The translations under genes were made by a program, and so were the position numbers. 64,000 nt of DNA from Mactromeris polynyma. Taxonomy: Eukaryota > Mollusca > Bivalvia > Venerida > Mactridae. The notes under the pieces were generated by a model. That model saw only the letters and a list, made by a program, of their open reading frames with translations, had not been told where the DNA came from and did no database searches. Shown here one piece after another: positions 24,893 to 38,437 of this stretch (positions are counted from its first letter, which is position 1; each line of letters begins with the position of its first letter). The stretch covers positions 12,449,553-12,513,552 of the forward strand of contig JASFXZ010000009.1 in assembly GCA_032209605.1 (NCBI GenBank), written 5' to 3'.

Positions 24893-27800
24893 CTAGGAGT
24901 GATGTTTGGTTGCATTATATACACCAAAAACTTACAAAGAAAATGGCGTCAGTTTCTAACAGTCAACAATGTATGTCATTTATTCTCGGTCTTTACATTA
25001 AACCAAACATTTCTTGACAGGAACGTTTTTCCAGGAATATCAATAACTAACTTATGGAATAATTGACCGTAAGACCTCGAAGTATTAGCATCTGTAAAAA
25101 AATTGAAATAAGAGGAAAATAAATGGACAAATTCATTGCAGATTGACACCCGTCGTCCCCTCCAAACTGATGGTACACACATACTGAATAATTACACGTC
25201 AAAATATTGAGAAGCATGATCCATTACAAGCAAACCTTAACATTTCTGTATATAGCCGCTAATCATGTTGTATTGACAATACATTTACCTAGACTTCGAT
25301 AAGGATAAAACAACTGTTTTCCTAATATGACAATATACTGTGAGATACCACTCAATCATGACCTGTGTTTCTGCGTGTCGAATGAATTTCTGATGAAGTA
25401 CATTCCGTCATTTTGCTGCAAAAGAATATTTCCTGGAGCAAGTTGTAATTACATTTGCAGAAATTTCATTACTTTAAGGTCACATCGCAGACATTTCAAC
25501 AGCTGTTGAATGTTCAGAGAACACGGTACACAAATAAACAGTGCTTGTAACAAAATGGTGGATTTTTCTCGCTATGTAACAACAACAACGACTAAACAAC
25601 GGTAACTTACCTACAGTAGCAACAACAGCAATAACAGCACATGAAAATAGAAAAGAAAAAGACATAAGCAACAGTGATAAACAACACTAAACATGAGTTA
25701 ATGTGTACAAAAACTGAAAATGTTTATTATGATTAATTGGTAATCAATTATAATTATCACCTTATATATATCTATGTGGAAATACAGATCTCGCCCACAT
25801 AAACTACCTATATATAGATTAGGGGGCAGTGCATGGAAAGTAAATAAAAGTTCAGGCAAACCAAGTTTTTTTTGGCGACATGGCTTCAAAATAATTGTGA
25901 ATAAAATGAATGAACAATTAATTGAGTAAAAACTGATGAATCCCATCTTGAAAAAGCACTCTGTCACACTTGTTCATACAATGCATTAAGTATTGTAGAA
26001 CGGAACTAATAGCCCTCATTAACTTTAGGACAAAATGACATTAAGGATAGGTTAACACCCTTGAAGACAGATGTTATATAATTATGACAAATTTGATGGT
26101 GATGTCTATGAAAATTTATAAAATATCTTATAGGTAATGCAATGGACAATAAATTGCCTCATTTACCGTGATTGATAATGGGACATTTTTCTTCAAACGA
26201 AACACAAATTTACATACTTTCTCTGTGATGAGTGAAACGTGAAAATAGGCATGCATTGTTTTCATTTCATAGGATGTACTGTATTAATACAACACATAAT
26301 AATATTTAAGTACTTGATCAGCAGTCATTTGTCATTAATATCGTCTTTTGTATATTATTTCAGCGTAGTAATATTGATTTTGACATACATTTTAGACCAA
26401 TCAAATGTTGTATATGAAGCTCGTTGTTTAAATATGCAACAAATTAGACGATTGGATTGGTTCATATTTTAAGCGGAGAGGCCACCAAACAGGGTGTCTC
26501 GAAAGATAATTCAGTTTCCCGTAGCGTACCCCTCTGGCGAAATCAGAGTTCTGAAATAGGGTGATTCTTTAGAAATCATTCTATATACACAGTTCATCTT
26601 ATTTTAAAAATATATCTTGTTTATTCATAGTAAAAGTACGGCAATTTGCAACCAAACCTTCTGAAACAACCAATTTCCAGGTGACGCCATGTAAGAAATT
26701 TTTATTCATTGACAAATAGGGGCAACCAAGAAAGTGCTAGGTGCGAAAGTCTTTTAACATGTCTTCAGTTAGTATGGTCTGTGTTAAAGGTAAAGAGCTT
26801 CATGGTCTCAGCAAACCTCAGCAAGAAGTGTATACATTCTAAACCATAAATACCTTCATTTCTGTAATATTGGGCCCCTAAAGGACCAAAACCCTTCAAG
26901 ATAAACTTTTGAGCGCAGGACTAGACAATGTGCCATGTTATACATGTATTCTGAGAGGTGATGAATTATTTAAGCATAAATAAGTTGCTTAATTGGGTAA
27001 ACGTCTGGTAATAACAAAGTCAGTCTGTACTTAACTCTGATTGATATAATGAATTATTCAACCACCAACAATGTCATGCAACTGTTAAAGAACCATAAAA
27101 CTAAGCGAGCAATACCATTTGCAAATCTGAGACTTTGTTTCTTAGGAAAGGCAGATAAATGGGATTTGAGAGGTGTGGTTTAATGCTGTTGTCTTCCAAA
27201 TAAGGGAGCTGGGTCAAACCCCTTTATGCTGATTTTTGCAGTGACAGACTAGAACGCGGCCTCTCGTGTATGCAAGGCAGGACAAACATCACAATGTTAA
27301 CATTTTATGTGAGAAAAAGGTGTAAGGCGCACAATGAGTGGGGCATGCCAACATAAATGTTACCAACAACAGAACTAAATCTCTCTAGGGAGAATACAAT
27401 TCACAACAAGCCCGGTATATGCTGTTTGTTTAGGATCTTCTTACTTTGCTGTTATATCTCATGTAATAAAAGAAATTTGATCTAGAAAGGAGGAGTATAT
27501 TTACACAATCCATATTTGCAGAGGTACAATGACATTGTTACAGCAAATATGTGCTCCAGCTAAAGTTCACACTTATTGTTGGCAAAAATCATTCATCTAC
27601 AAAATGTAAAAAATCACGGGTACTTTTTTGTAATGGGTTTTTGTAAAATTCAAACATACACCCTCTTAACAATGTACTCAAAAACTCACACAATGTTTCC
27701 CTTTTTTCTAATTTAAAAGTAATTATTCACTGCAAACATTTTTTGCATATCGTATTACATTTTCCATTCACATTGATTTTGAATCAGATTTTTCGATGAA

Positions 27801-30800
27801 ATGGGGGTTTTACTTATACATTCTTGTATCAAATCGACCTCAAGAACCCTAGAGCAATGAATCTAGAAATTGAAACATGACTACTCAGGTACACAAAGCT
27901 TCAATGAAAACAATAATAACCTTAAGCATTTTTTTGATTATCAATAAACTATAGCCGAATGAAACATAAACATAGTACTATCTTAAAATAACATAACTGT
28001 ATGGTAACCAGTCGACCGTACCGTGGCAACAGTAATAATTCTGTACCATTCAATATAATAATGTGATGAAATTAGTGTCAAATCATTGAACCAAATAACT
28101 TTTGTACTGGTGTCAATTTGCAACAAATTTAGTGTCTAACGAGAACATTTTACCGTAATGATGAGATGATACAGCTTGGATGGCTCCAGGCACAATCAGC
28201 ACCACTATGTGTCATAATACAAGCTTATGCTTATAAATCTGATGATTTAAATATTTTTATCAAAAACAGATTTCACTAGCACAATTAAAATAGCTGTTAC
28301 CACTAAAGCTGTAAATCTAACAAGAGGCAATATTACAGAAACATCTTAAGTGAAATCTTATCCTTATCCTTAAAATTCATTTTCCTAAACTGGTATATTT
28401 AACATACAGGCTTTTATATGGTCAAATCAAGAGTGATAAATGAGTAGTATTAATATGTTGTTGTCATTACCATTAAAAAGCCTAATAGTTTTAATGCGGT
28501 TTTGGAATTACATCCATTTGAAGTTTTGAACTAAGGAAAATATTTAAGATTCACTTAAGATTCTTCTATAATACGTGCCCAGGTCCTTTCTCAACAAGAT
28601 TTTTAAATGCTCCACAGTGGAGTGCCCTGAACTTCAAAGATTCTACAGAAATACAACAAAGCAATGGCTGAATATGTTTGCAGGAGTTATGTCTCCTTAT
28701 TCTCCTGGGTGTTTGTGCATTGTGTAAGGCCTTAAAACATTCTGGGTGTCTGTGCATTGTGTAAGGCCTTAAAACATTCTGGGTATCTGTGCATTGTGTA
28801 AGGCCTTAAAACATTCTGGGTGTCTGTGCATTGTGTAAGGCCTTAAAACATTCTGGGTATCTGTGCATTGTGTAAGGCCTTAAAACATCCTGGGTATCTA
28901 TGCATTGTGTAAGGCCTTAAAACATTCTGGGTGTCTGTGCATTGTGTAAGGCCTTAAAACATTCTGGGTATCTGTGCATTGTGTAAGGCCTTAAAACATC
29001 CTGGGTATCTGTGCATTGTGTAAGGCCTTAAAACATTCTGGGTATCTGTGCATTGTGTAAGGCCTTAAAACATCCTGGGTGTCTGTGCATTGTGTAAGGC
29101 CTTAAAACATCCTGGGTGTCTGTGCATTGTGTAAGGCCTTAAAACATCCTGGGTATCTGTGCATTGTGTAAGGCCTTAAAACATCCTGGGTATCTGTGCA
29201 TTGTGTAAGGCCTTAAAACATCCTGGGTATCTGTGCATTGTGTAAGGCCTTAAAACATCCTGGGTATCTGTGCATTGTGTAAGGCCTTAAAACATCCTGG
29301 GTATCTGTGCATTGTGTAAGGCCTTAAAACATCCTGGGTATCTGTGCATTGTGTAAGGCCTTAAAACATCCTGGGTATCTGTGCATTGTGTAAGGCCTTA
29401 AAACATCCTGGGTATCTGTGCATTGTGTAAGGCCTTAAAACATCCTGGGTATCTGTGCATTGTGTAAGGCCTTAAAACATCCTGGGTGTCTGTGCATTGT
29501 GTAAGGCCTTAAAACAATTTTTGTTTCAGGTTTCATGCCGAAAAAAATAGGGTAGGTAGGTCGGAAAATTGGAAACAAACAATATTTTTTACGTCTAAGT
29601 GGCATATTACTTGCTCAATTTTTGTATTCTTTTTTAAGGAGAAGCACAACAGAAATGTGCCTAACTTCATGTACAAGCTACACTGAACAACACTAGTGTA
29701 CAAGTTGTATGTAAATCAGCATGAATTGTATACAATCTACTAATTTTCTGCAGAAATGTAAAACAATCAATTAAAGAAATAATTAGTTAATATCCACCGG
29801 GGAATTGAGCGTTGAATTAAAATAATGTCATTACATATGATACAGCGTGAAGATCTTATTATAGATATGTATTGCATGTCGCCGTTGTTTTGGAAATTTC
29901 TTCGTTAGCTTTGATGAATCGTGAACTGCATGAAATATTTTCTAAGCAATGTTAATAAAAGTGTACATTATTGGTATTGACCTCCCTATTGTTAAAGTAA
30001 TTGAAAACGCAGTAAAGTAGAATATGAAGAAAAGCAAGATTGTTATAAATTTAATTAATTAATTACACTGCTACAATCATAACATAAAATGGCCTATTCA
30101 TAACATAAAATGGCTTATTTATCTATGAAATGAAGTGTTTTCCTTTGATAAATGAAATTTTATTCCATATTATCAAACTAGAGATATCTGAACGCATTTT
30201 TCAAGGGGAGTAACTCTGAATTGTTTTACCCTTGATGACCTGTTTTTATTGCTTATTCAAATTAAAGACTTGAGGCAAAATGAAAAAAAATATGAAAATT
30301 ATATTGTTTTAATTAGTCATAAAATTGTTAATGACATTACCATACCAGGTGGTTTAACATTGTTACATATTTATTACTATACATAATTTAAAATGCTCGT
30401 TGCTGCGGATTAAGGTCCACATGAAGGAATTAGGGATGTCAGTTTAACCATAGACAACAGCTTCACAGCTGTCCATCAAAAAGACGATGAGTGCCAAATC
30501 CCAGATCATGTGGACACATTTATACCATATTTGGTAATACATATTCAATATCAGCTGCTGCAGGCAAGCTTATAGTGACAGTGGTACGGACTTCTGTATA
30601 ATATTAGAACTAAGATTATGGACAGATTACAACGTAGACAAACATATGGATGCAAGCTTCAACGTGACACCAGGCTAATACCTTACAAAGTATAAGACAT
30701 ATCAGACCCTAGGATATGTTTGTACTAACTATAAATGAGAAAAGATCAAAGGCTTTACAAATCAATCAAGTAAAATAGGGGCATTATCCCACACAACATC

Positions 30801-31114
30801 CAAAACGAATTAATACGTTTTCTAAAGGAACTAATATTACCAATCATAAACCATACACTATTGACATAACAGATCTATAAAATCGCCGCATCTTTGCTTA
30901 ATAATCTGATCTCTGGCACGACCAAACAAAAAATGGCTAAACAAGGCACTTAAGATAGATAAGCCAAATGAAACGTCAATCCACAAACAAGCTTTGAACA
31001 TTTTCTGTCAATAGCAATAATTTTACTGTAGTTGGCTAAAATTTGGACATTTTCAAAAGCCGCCAAAAGCTTGTGAGGAACAGATACTGACCATGTCGTC
31101 ATATTTGAACTTAC
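24893..31114 (-). other. Proposed intron with the 37-bp array
   Basis: It holds the 37-bp array at 28700-29516. At 25616-25678 there is a short hydrophobic open segment ending at a consensus donor (GTAAGTTAC); it could be a signal-peptide or membrane exon of another transcript but cannot be placed in this gene. A near-duplicate of about 21 bp (cataacataaaatggc word) occurs at about 30080-30120. The remaining sequence at 25.7-28.6 and 29.5-31.0 kb shows nothing I can support. Confidence 0.3.
28700..29516. repeat. 37-bp minisatellite, about 22 copies
   Basis: The unit is TGTGCATTGTGTAAGGCC, TTAAAACATCCTGGGTATC. Copies at the left are ATTCTGGG types mixed with GTGTC/GTATC, those at the right are mostly ATCCTGGGTATC. 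The 13-base word CATTGTGTAAGGC is also part of the array at 38438. Confidence 0.97.
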
Positions 31115-31143
31115 TAACAAAATTCTGCTCTGTCAGAAACTCC
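31115..31143 (-). CDS. Candidate short exon 5 of the proposed gene (29 nt)
   Basis: The donor is a strong GTAAGTTC. The acceptor chosen is TTTTGGAG at 31144, preceded by a short pyrimidine run. One G completes the Gly codon from the previous exon, then EFLTEQNFV follows and one A is left over (phase 1). The frame is open upstream too, giving VLKHFWREFL, so a longer exon using an earlier AG is possible but would not match the incoming phase. A short element bounded by CAGGGATG and CATCCCTG lies 34 bp upstream on the transcript side. The exon is very short and the acceptor choice was guided by phase, so confidence is modest. Confidence 0.3.
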
Positions 31144-31176
31144 CTCCAAAAGTGTTTAAGAACTCATAGTGTCAAT

Positions 31177-31289
31177 CAGGGATGCCAACAGTGAAGTGTG
31201 AAAAAAGGAGAAAATTTTGCCAAGGTCAAGGGGGCAAATTATTTCGTCATTCTAAAAGAAGGCAGATTTGCGGAAAATTCACATCCCTG
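31177..31289. mobile_element. Possible small hAT-like MITE
   Basis: The element is bounded by CAGGGATG and its inverse CATCCCTG, 113 bp apart. The flanking 8-bp words do not match well, so the insertion is either old or not real. hAT-like is suggested only by the CAGGG termini. Confidence 0.3.
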
Positions 31290-32729
31290 GTCTATAAAAT
31301 AAAACAATTCCATCATTTTTTTCAGCAACCAGACCTTAATATTATACTCTATATCAATTCGACAAATGTTGTAATGATATCATGTCTTGTTGCTGACAGA
31401 TGAATGGAATGGGCAAGGCATTTGTAAACATGTACACCCAGAATTCGGCCAAGAAGACAACGATACTGTAATTACCGTACATGCATTTTGAAATACACCA
31501 GGCACATTAATTAGAACAAACATGGTACATGTTCTATAACAGAAAGGAAATCAATTCTGTCATACAAACTCTTGAACAGAAATGATAAAACACTTTAAGT
31601 CAATGTTTTAGTCAGACTATGATTCAAGTAGACATTTAATGTTTCATCACAACTGAGAATAAATGAAATACTTTCAAAAGCTCAATATTTAAATAAATGT
31701 GTGTGCGCAAGTTGAAGCTAATAAGTGGAGAACCTCACAAAAAACGTTACAAATATATCCATTGTGTATTATATGAACTGTGAACGAGTAAACAAATAAG
31801 AATTGTAAATTCTACAGACTGTATAACTGAAGGAAGAAGGTTGTTAGATAAACAATACAACAATAAGACAATGAATGTAGGTAACATATGGTTTGTGTTG
31901 TCTGTTCAAACAAACAACAATTATACACCATTCAAATAATATAATCAAATAAATGACCACACTTCTTGAATGGAAAGTATTAGACATGCTGACAGGTTAA
32001 GCCTATCAGCATTGCTTTAACTTATAGCTGAGAACAGAACAGAACAGAACACCTATGAGAAGCCAGTGCATTCCCAATCACACCAGTTCACCCGTCCTGA
32101 CAAGTAAAACTCACTCATGACTGGTATTATTTACCTCTCTATAATTTTGTGTGCCTGGTTAGACACCAGGTCACACCACACCTAGTTACCATTAAATTCA
32201 GACCATTGCAAGGACATAAAGGTTTTAACAAGTTAATTTTCTTCACTTTATCACAAAATTACGAGTCCGTGAACGTAAAGTGGGTGGGGTAACTAAGCAA
32301 ATTTCAAGATTGTTATGAGTATCTCCTTGTGTTGCTTGAAATATTGAGGAGTAAATATTACGATGTCACCAAAAAATGTGTGAAAAGATTTCAAACTTAA
32401 ATTATTACATTATTGCAATGTACTTAAAGTCCAGTTGTCACTAAGGCAACAAGTTTTAATAACCTAGTATCTTATCAAAAGCAAATATTAAGAGGGCAGT
32501 AATTTGGTTTTGATAACTGAAAGTACTATCTTGTTAACATTTTACTCATAGTTTAAGTTATATGTAGGTTAATGTATATTTGCTTTACTTTAGAATAAAT
32601 AACAATTAACACTATTAAAAATATAAAACAAATCAGGGTTGTAACATGGTTGAAAAATAAACAACAAATCCAGGGTCTGAAGTAAAGCTTGTGTACCAGA
32701 CGGTTTCTTTACCAAAGGTTAGAGGATAC

Positions 32730-33630
32730 AACAGTTGTGTGCCACGCCCTCTAAATGTGACACCAACAATGAGTTGAACAGTTGTGTGCCACGCCCTCTA
32801 AATGTGACACCAACAATGAGTTGAACAGATTTGTGCCATGCCCTCTAAATGTGACACCAACAATGAGTTGAACAGTTGTGTGCCACGCCCTCTAAATGTG
32901 ACACCAATAATGAGTTGAACAGTTGTGTGCCACGCCCTCTAAATGTGACACCAACAATGAGTTGAACAGTTGTGTGCCATGCCCTCTAAATGTGACACCA
33001 ATAATGAGTTGAGCAGTTGTGTGCCATGCCCTCTAAATGTGACACCAATAATGAGTTGAACAGTTGTGTGCCATGCCCTCTAAATGTGACACCAATAATG
33101 AGTTGAGCAGTTGTGTACCACGCCCTCTAAATGTGACACCAATAATGAGTTGCACAGTTGTGTGCCACGCCCGCTAAATGTGACACCAACAATGAGTTAA
33201 ACAGTTGTGTGCCACGCCCTCTAAATGTGACACCAACAACGAGTTGAACAGTTGTGTGCCACGCCCTCTAAATGTGACACCAACAATGAGTTGAACAGTT
33301 GTGTGCCATGCCCTCTAAATGTGACACCAATAATGAGTTGAACAGTTGTGTGCCACGCCCTCTAAATGTGACACCAACAATGAGTTTAACAGTTGTGTGC
33401 CACACCTCTAAATGTGACACCAACAATGAGTTGAACAGTTGTGTGCCACACCCTCTAAATGTGACATCAACAATGAGTTGAACAGTTCAGTGCCACGCCC
33501 TCTAAATGTGACACCAACAATGAGTTGAACAGTTGTGTGCCACGCCCTCTAAATGTGACACCAATAATGAGTTGAACAGTTGTGTGCCACGCCCTCTAAA
33601 TGTGACACCAATAATGAGTTGAACAGTTGT
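32730..33630. repeat. 47-bp minisatellite, about 19 copies
   Basis: The unit is ACAGTTGTGTGCCACGCC, CTCTAAATGTGACACC, AACAATGAGTTGA. Variants (CACGCC/CATGCC, CAACAA/CAATAA) are interspersed along the array. Forward ORFs are array by-products. Confidence 0.97.
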
Positions 33631-34795
33631 TACAAAAATTATTTCACATTACCTTTTGAATACAGACTATTTCTGATGTTTAATAACCAGCAAAATTCTC
33701 TTGAACACCAAAATAATCCTATAAAAACATTTAACATGATTTAGAAACAGAGAGATTTATATGCTAATTCACAATAATGGCAATTCAATTACATTTTTTT
33801 CAAGACAAACATTCAACAGTAAATCAACAATGATGTTGGAAACAATGGCACTCTTATGTTTGACCTAAATGCATATATTACAGTCCGACTAAAGTATGAA
33901 TTACATGGAGGTTTTGCCATTTTTTTAGGCCATTCGTGAATATTTTCTGAGATAAAATGCAGATACGTTAATGTTACTAGGTTTTCTGGCATCATAATGA
34001 AACTTAAAACTGGTATTGTTATCAAAAATAAAGCAGTAATAAACATGTTGATAACAAGCGGAATTATCTAACATAAACATTATATGAGTGAAATCTCATA
34101 CTTCAACAAGTGGTTTGTTTATGTTTTATGAGACAATATATGAATTGTTGTTCGAGTTACAATGATAATACTGTCCTGTACTGTTATACCATACATCAGT
34201 CATGTAATATAATGTGATATCAAATGGGTGGGCACTAATATTCACTTGAGATGTTCCATATTGCAGGCACTTAATGAATATCACACAGAATTTCGTATCT
34301 TATAAAGAATTTTCATATCTGTCAAGACATTAACTCATTTTTGTTGTTATAATGTCAAAGAGCTAATAAAAAATGACTCATTCAGGCATGAGAAGCAAAC
34401 ATTCACTGTATATCAGCTCAAATTTGTCAAGGGGCCGCTGAAGCTCCTGGCATTTTAAGCATCTATTAATGGATTAAATTGTCTAAAAAACAGCCCTTGC
34501 GAGCGTCACATCAGCAGCTTTCCGTGACTCCACAGATATTGCAGTATATGGTACCATATTGGTATTTCCCCCTTATATTACACTATACACATCAATTTAT
34601 TTACCCATCCTTGTGATTGAAGCATTGGATTACTTTTGAGACTACATGTATTTCCTTAAGGCCAGTTCTGGTGTGTTATGAGGAAATGTGGTTGTTACCG
34701 TACCCTCAACCTCTAGACTTAGAGCAGTAGACAAGGTGTTCACAACACTACCACATGCCTTAAGTTAAAGGGGTTTCTTTTAAAGACTAGATGTA

Positions 34796-35080
34796 ACCAT
34801 AGAACACAGAGCAGCCCCTCCTATGGGCATTTCCAGCGTTATTGATTGGAAACAAAAAATTTAAGTAAAAAGGGTCATAACTCCTCCAAAACAATGGGTG
34901 GATTGTAACGCAGATCCAACTTGACCTGTACTAAATCATCTCATGCTGATGTGTCTACTACAAATTGAATCCATCCATCTTTACAAGAGTTAATGATCAG
35001 AAACTAATTGTTTCCATGGACGCAGGGCAACACTTTATGCCCATTCTTCTAAATGTCGGGATCTTATACAGGTCTATAAT
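34796..35080. repeat. Dispersed repeat, possible relative of the 62.1-kb element
   Basis: It contains GGGTCATAACTCC, GGTGGATTGTAACGCAGA, CAACTTGACCTGTACT, GAGTTAATGATCAGAAAC and CATGGACGC. I associate this style of sequence with interspersed repeats of bivalve genomes (from memory, not checked). No ORF was recognised. Confidence 0.4.
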
Positions 35081-35549
35081 CAGCAATGTCTCACATACAA
35101 TCAAACAGAGTAAACTTATTGAAACTCTTTATTACACACATTAATCTTGGTTTTTTATATTCCAAAGCAAAAAAAAAAACATGAATAAAATCCCAACTAT
35201 TCAAAATTTGGCCTGAAAGTATGACACACCCAATATTTATCAACTAATAGCCTTAAAAATAGTATGTATGAGCACACAAACTATGCAATGGCTTGAAGGT
35301 AATTGATTACTTTCTTTGAAGAAAAAGGACCTTATGTTAATGGAGGACTTAACCAAGTATCAGATAACTTTTCATTATATTGCGATGTAATGAGCCTCAA
35401 AATAAACGATAAATATTCAGTTTTCATTTTTTGCCCCAGAACAAAAGTGAAATATAAAGCACAATCCATGCGAATATACATCAGGAATTATGTTGAGAAT
35501 TTCAGCAGAAAATTGGTTAAAATATGCAAGAGTAATCAATCACACTCAC

Positions 35550-35605
35550 CCGACATCAAGGGGAGATAATAAATGGTTGAAATAATGAAGCGAGTCAAAC
35601 AACTT
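35550..35605 (-). CDS. Candidate exon 4 of the proposed gene (56 nt)
   Basis: The donor is a good GTGAGTG. Two acceptors are possible. TTTTTACAAG at 35606 gives phase 0 and fits the exon at 40098. TTTGTTCAG at 35617 is the better consensus but would extend the exon to 35616, start it in phase 1 and require an unseen exon in between. Phase 0 reading gives KLFDSLHYFNHLLSPLDV plus GG, so it ends in phase 2; the longer form would add Phe-Tyr-Lys in front. The residues suggest an amphipathic helix. A possible 27-nt cassette at 37868-37842 (VRYMYSICV, phase 0 to 0) could lie before it, with weak support. Confidence 0.4.
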
Positions 35606-35757
35606 CTTGTAAAAATCTGAACAAATTATAAAATTTGTACACAAACAGGCCGCAGTAAAATGTTGTTGAATCACTAGATTCATTGAGAAGTGTTCAAAGT
35701 TTTATGTCTCAAGTTCTACCCCATTTTTCTACAGATTTTCAAGCAGTTATGTATGGT

Positions 35758-35995
35758 GGTTAGTTGGCCTAACTATAGTAGTCCTCTTGGGTTACCTACC
35801 AGTACTAACCTGTTCATCTACAAGCCATGGACAACATCCCCACATGACTCTAAAGGGGCGAATAATGGACTTTGGATATAAATTATCATGATTCTGTCCA
35901 ACTGTCAAAGATAGTATGGCACCCCCAAAGCTCGAACCTACATCCTTCAGTCTGGCAATTCAATGCTCTACTGACTGAGCTTAACAGACAGATTT
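35758..35995 (-). mobile_element. tRNA-derived SINE, minus strand, degraded
   Basis: Minus-strand reading gives A-box-like TTAAGCTCAGTCAGTAGAGC and, about 30 bp on, B-box-like GGTTCGAGCTT. The body includes TGGGTTACCTACCAGT on the plus strand, matching GGGTTACCAACCAGT in the 17.5-kb SINE. The two are probably members of one family. Confidence 0.6.
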
Positions 35996-37629
35996 CTGAC
36001 AAAATTATTTTTGGTATATAGGTTACCGTCATTTACATAAAACGTTTGCAGGGATCCAGATTTACCACCATTGTAATTCAGAGTAAATCAATAACTTATA
36101 AAATTTTAATCATCTCCAACACAGGGGTACATAAATCAAGATTATATTACAGCAATAAAGATAGAAATGTCAACTCTGAACTAACACACCCCTTATAGAT
36201 GCCATAAAAATATCTCCCTCAATTCTTTTGTGCTACATAAAATTCTATTGTGTTACCTCCAAACTATTTACTAGTCCTCACAACATCAAACTTTGTGAAC
36301 AAAAATGTCAATGACACGGTACCACTGTTCAATCTCAAGTGTGCTGCCATTTTTATTCTTAATTTTTTACAGTAATTAAAATGTGAGCCAAATATTTGAC
36401 ATGAACGTCTCCGTCAAGATGTCTCCATGATCCAAAATTTAATCATGCTTTATATTTTTGGAAACTGACCCCAAGTATAATAACAGCATCATTACTGACC
36501 AAGCACTAGGACCAAGTCTCATTCACTATGTTATTGATGGTAATGCAATTGTAACGATATTTCCAAACCAGTGACAGACAAAACCCCTCCCAATATTAAC
36601 TAAAGCAGAAAAAAAACCACCCCTTGATCTTTTCAGGTAACAAACCCATCCCCTGCATATTTCATTACCGGACGGGTTTTGTCCAAGAGGGGTTTCCTAC
36701 AGCTCCCTATAAATTGACTGGTCTGTCGGTTTGCTTTCTGTTTTTGTTTAAATGTCATTTCTTTGTGATGCGTATTAATAATATTTTTGAAATGCTAATC
36801 CATAATTAAATTTTAACACAAATGTCATGTAAGCTGAACTCCTGCAGACAGACAATGTCATACAATACTTTTATAACCATTGTAAGGATTCTGCACAAAG
36901 CTCTAAACTTAAAAACATGAATGAATTATTTACACTGAAAGTATGTACCGGAACAACAAGGCGTAGGATATAATACAAGAAATTACATAGTGTCAATAAT
37001 GTACAAGTCAGTACCATGAAGTCAATACCGCATATCAATTATCAGTGTGACACCTAAACTTATACAATGTTAATGCCACAAATCTCTGATAACTCCCAAA
37101 TGCATTAAATTTGACAAACAACTAATTAGCATGTAGGCTTTTTCTAACATCAAAACAAACAAAATCTACTGGGGTTACAACATGTGATTAAATATTCAAA
37201 CAAATGAGCCGAGGAGTGTACAGTATGTGACATCAAGACATATTTAATATATGTATATACATGAAGATATATACAGACAGATACATTCCAGTTCTAACCA
37301 GTGAGCATAGATATAGAACATTCTTCAAGTGGTTAGACTCAATTTGATTATCGTGACAATTGGAAGAAACTTAGGAAAAAAATGTTTGATGCAAAAATGA
37401 TACAAGACTTAAATTGCTCAAATAAAACACTTAATAAACACCACATATCCTCATATATCTTAGAACCACTCCAAAATACACAAGCCAATCACTGGTAACA
37501 ATTAAGCATACACTTAACTTTCATCAAGCACATGTACCTACAGTACACATGGTACACAGATTTCACAGGAAAGGTTGGCAACAACTTGAATCCAAGCTTG
37601 TGTCTCAATACACATCAAATGGATGAGAA

Positions 37630-37820
37630 GCACTATGGTTGAGGGGTAGAGTGCACAACTCCTCCTCCGAATGTCATGAGCTTGAATTCCGTGTTAAACC
37701 ATGAACTGCACAATCACTGAATCAGGTGGTTAATCAACCAGGAAGCAGCCAACAAGAGTGATTTATAATATAAGTTGTGATAACCTGTTTCGTATCCTAA
37801 TGTCAAATAAATAAATACGA
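37630..37820 (+). mobile_element. tRNA-like SINE, plus strand
   Basis: An A-box-like GGTTGAGGGGTAGAGTGC is followed by a weak B-box, GAGCTTGAATTCC, a body, and a tail ending CAAATAAATAAATA. The head is degenerate. Confidence 0.45.
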
Positions 37821-38437
37821 AATGTCACTAAAAATGCTTACCACACAAATACTGTACATATAACGAACCTTGACAGAATAAAAACACCACACAGCACTTA
37901 CACAGCAACAGAATGGCAGGGAAAAAACACCAGCATACCACCTTGCTCACTTCATTCACAAATACACTCACAGGTAGCCGGAAAAATGCAATATTGTGGC
38001 ATTATTGACAGGGGGTTATGTCAGTTAGATGATATAAGCCATGTGTTAACAGAAATATATACAAACATTTTTTTTCATATCTGTTATACCCTACATATCT
38101 GTTTAGAATCTCGGCTATGATTATTTTGATGATAGGCAGCAATAATGAAGAAATATTTAAAGACAACAGGTAGTCTGTGAATCTGACACAGCAGTTATAT
38201 ATATTTTATTCAGAAATGTGTTGGTTTCAGTGGGTGTAGTAGGGCAAAGGAATAATAAATTGTAGCAATGTATCATAACGGAAGCCTGTTTCTGATCATA
38301 ATACAAATGAAACAATTAATCACAACAGCCATATTCCATCCTGTACTCTGGTGAGTGTACATGTACATTTTGTGAGAAATTAAAGGGAGGTAATTCACTT
38401 AAAACTAAAAAAATACCAATTCTTTCCTTCATACTTA

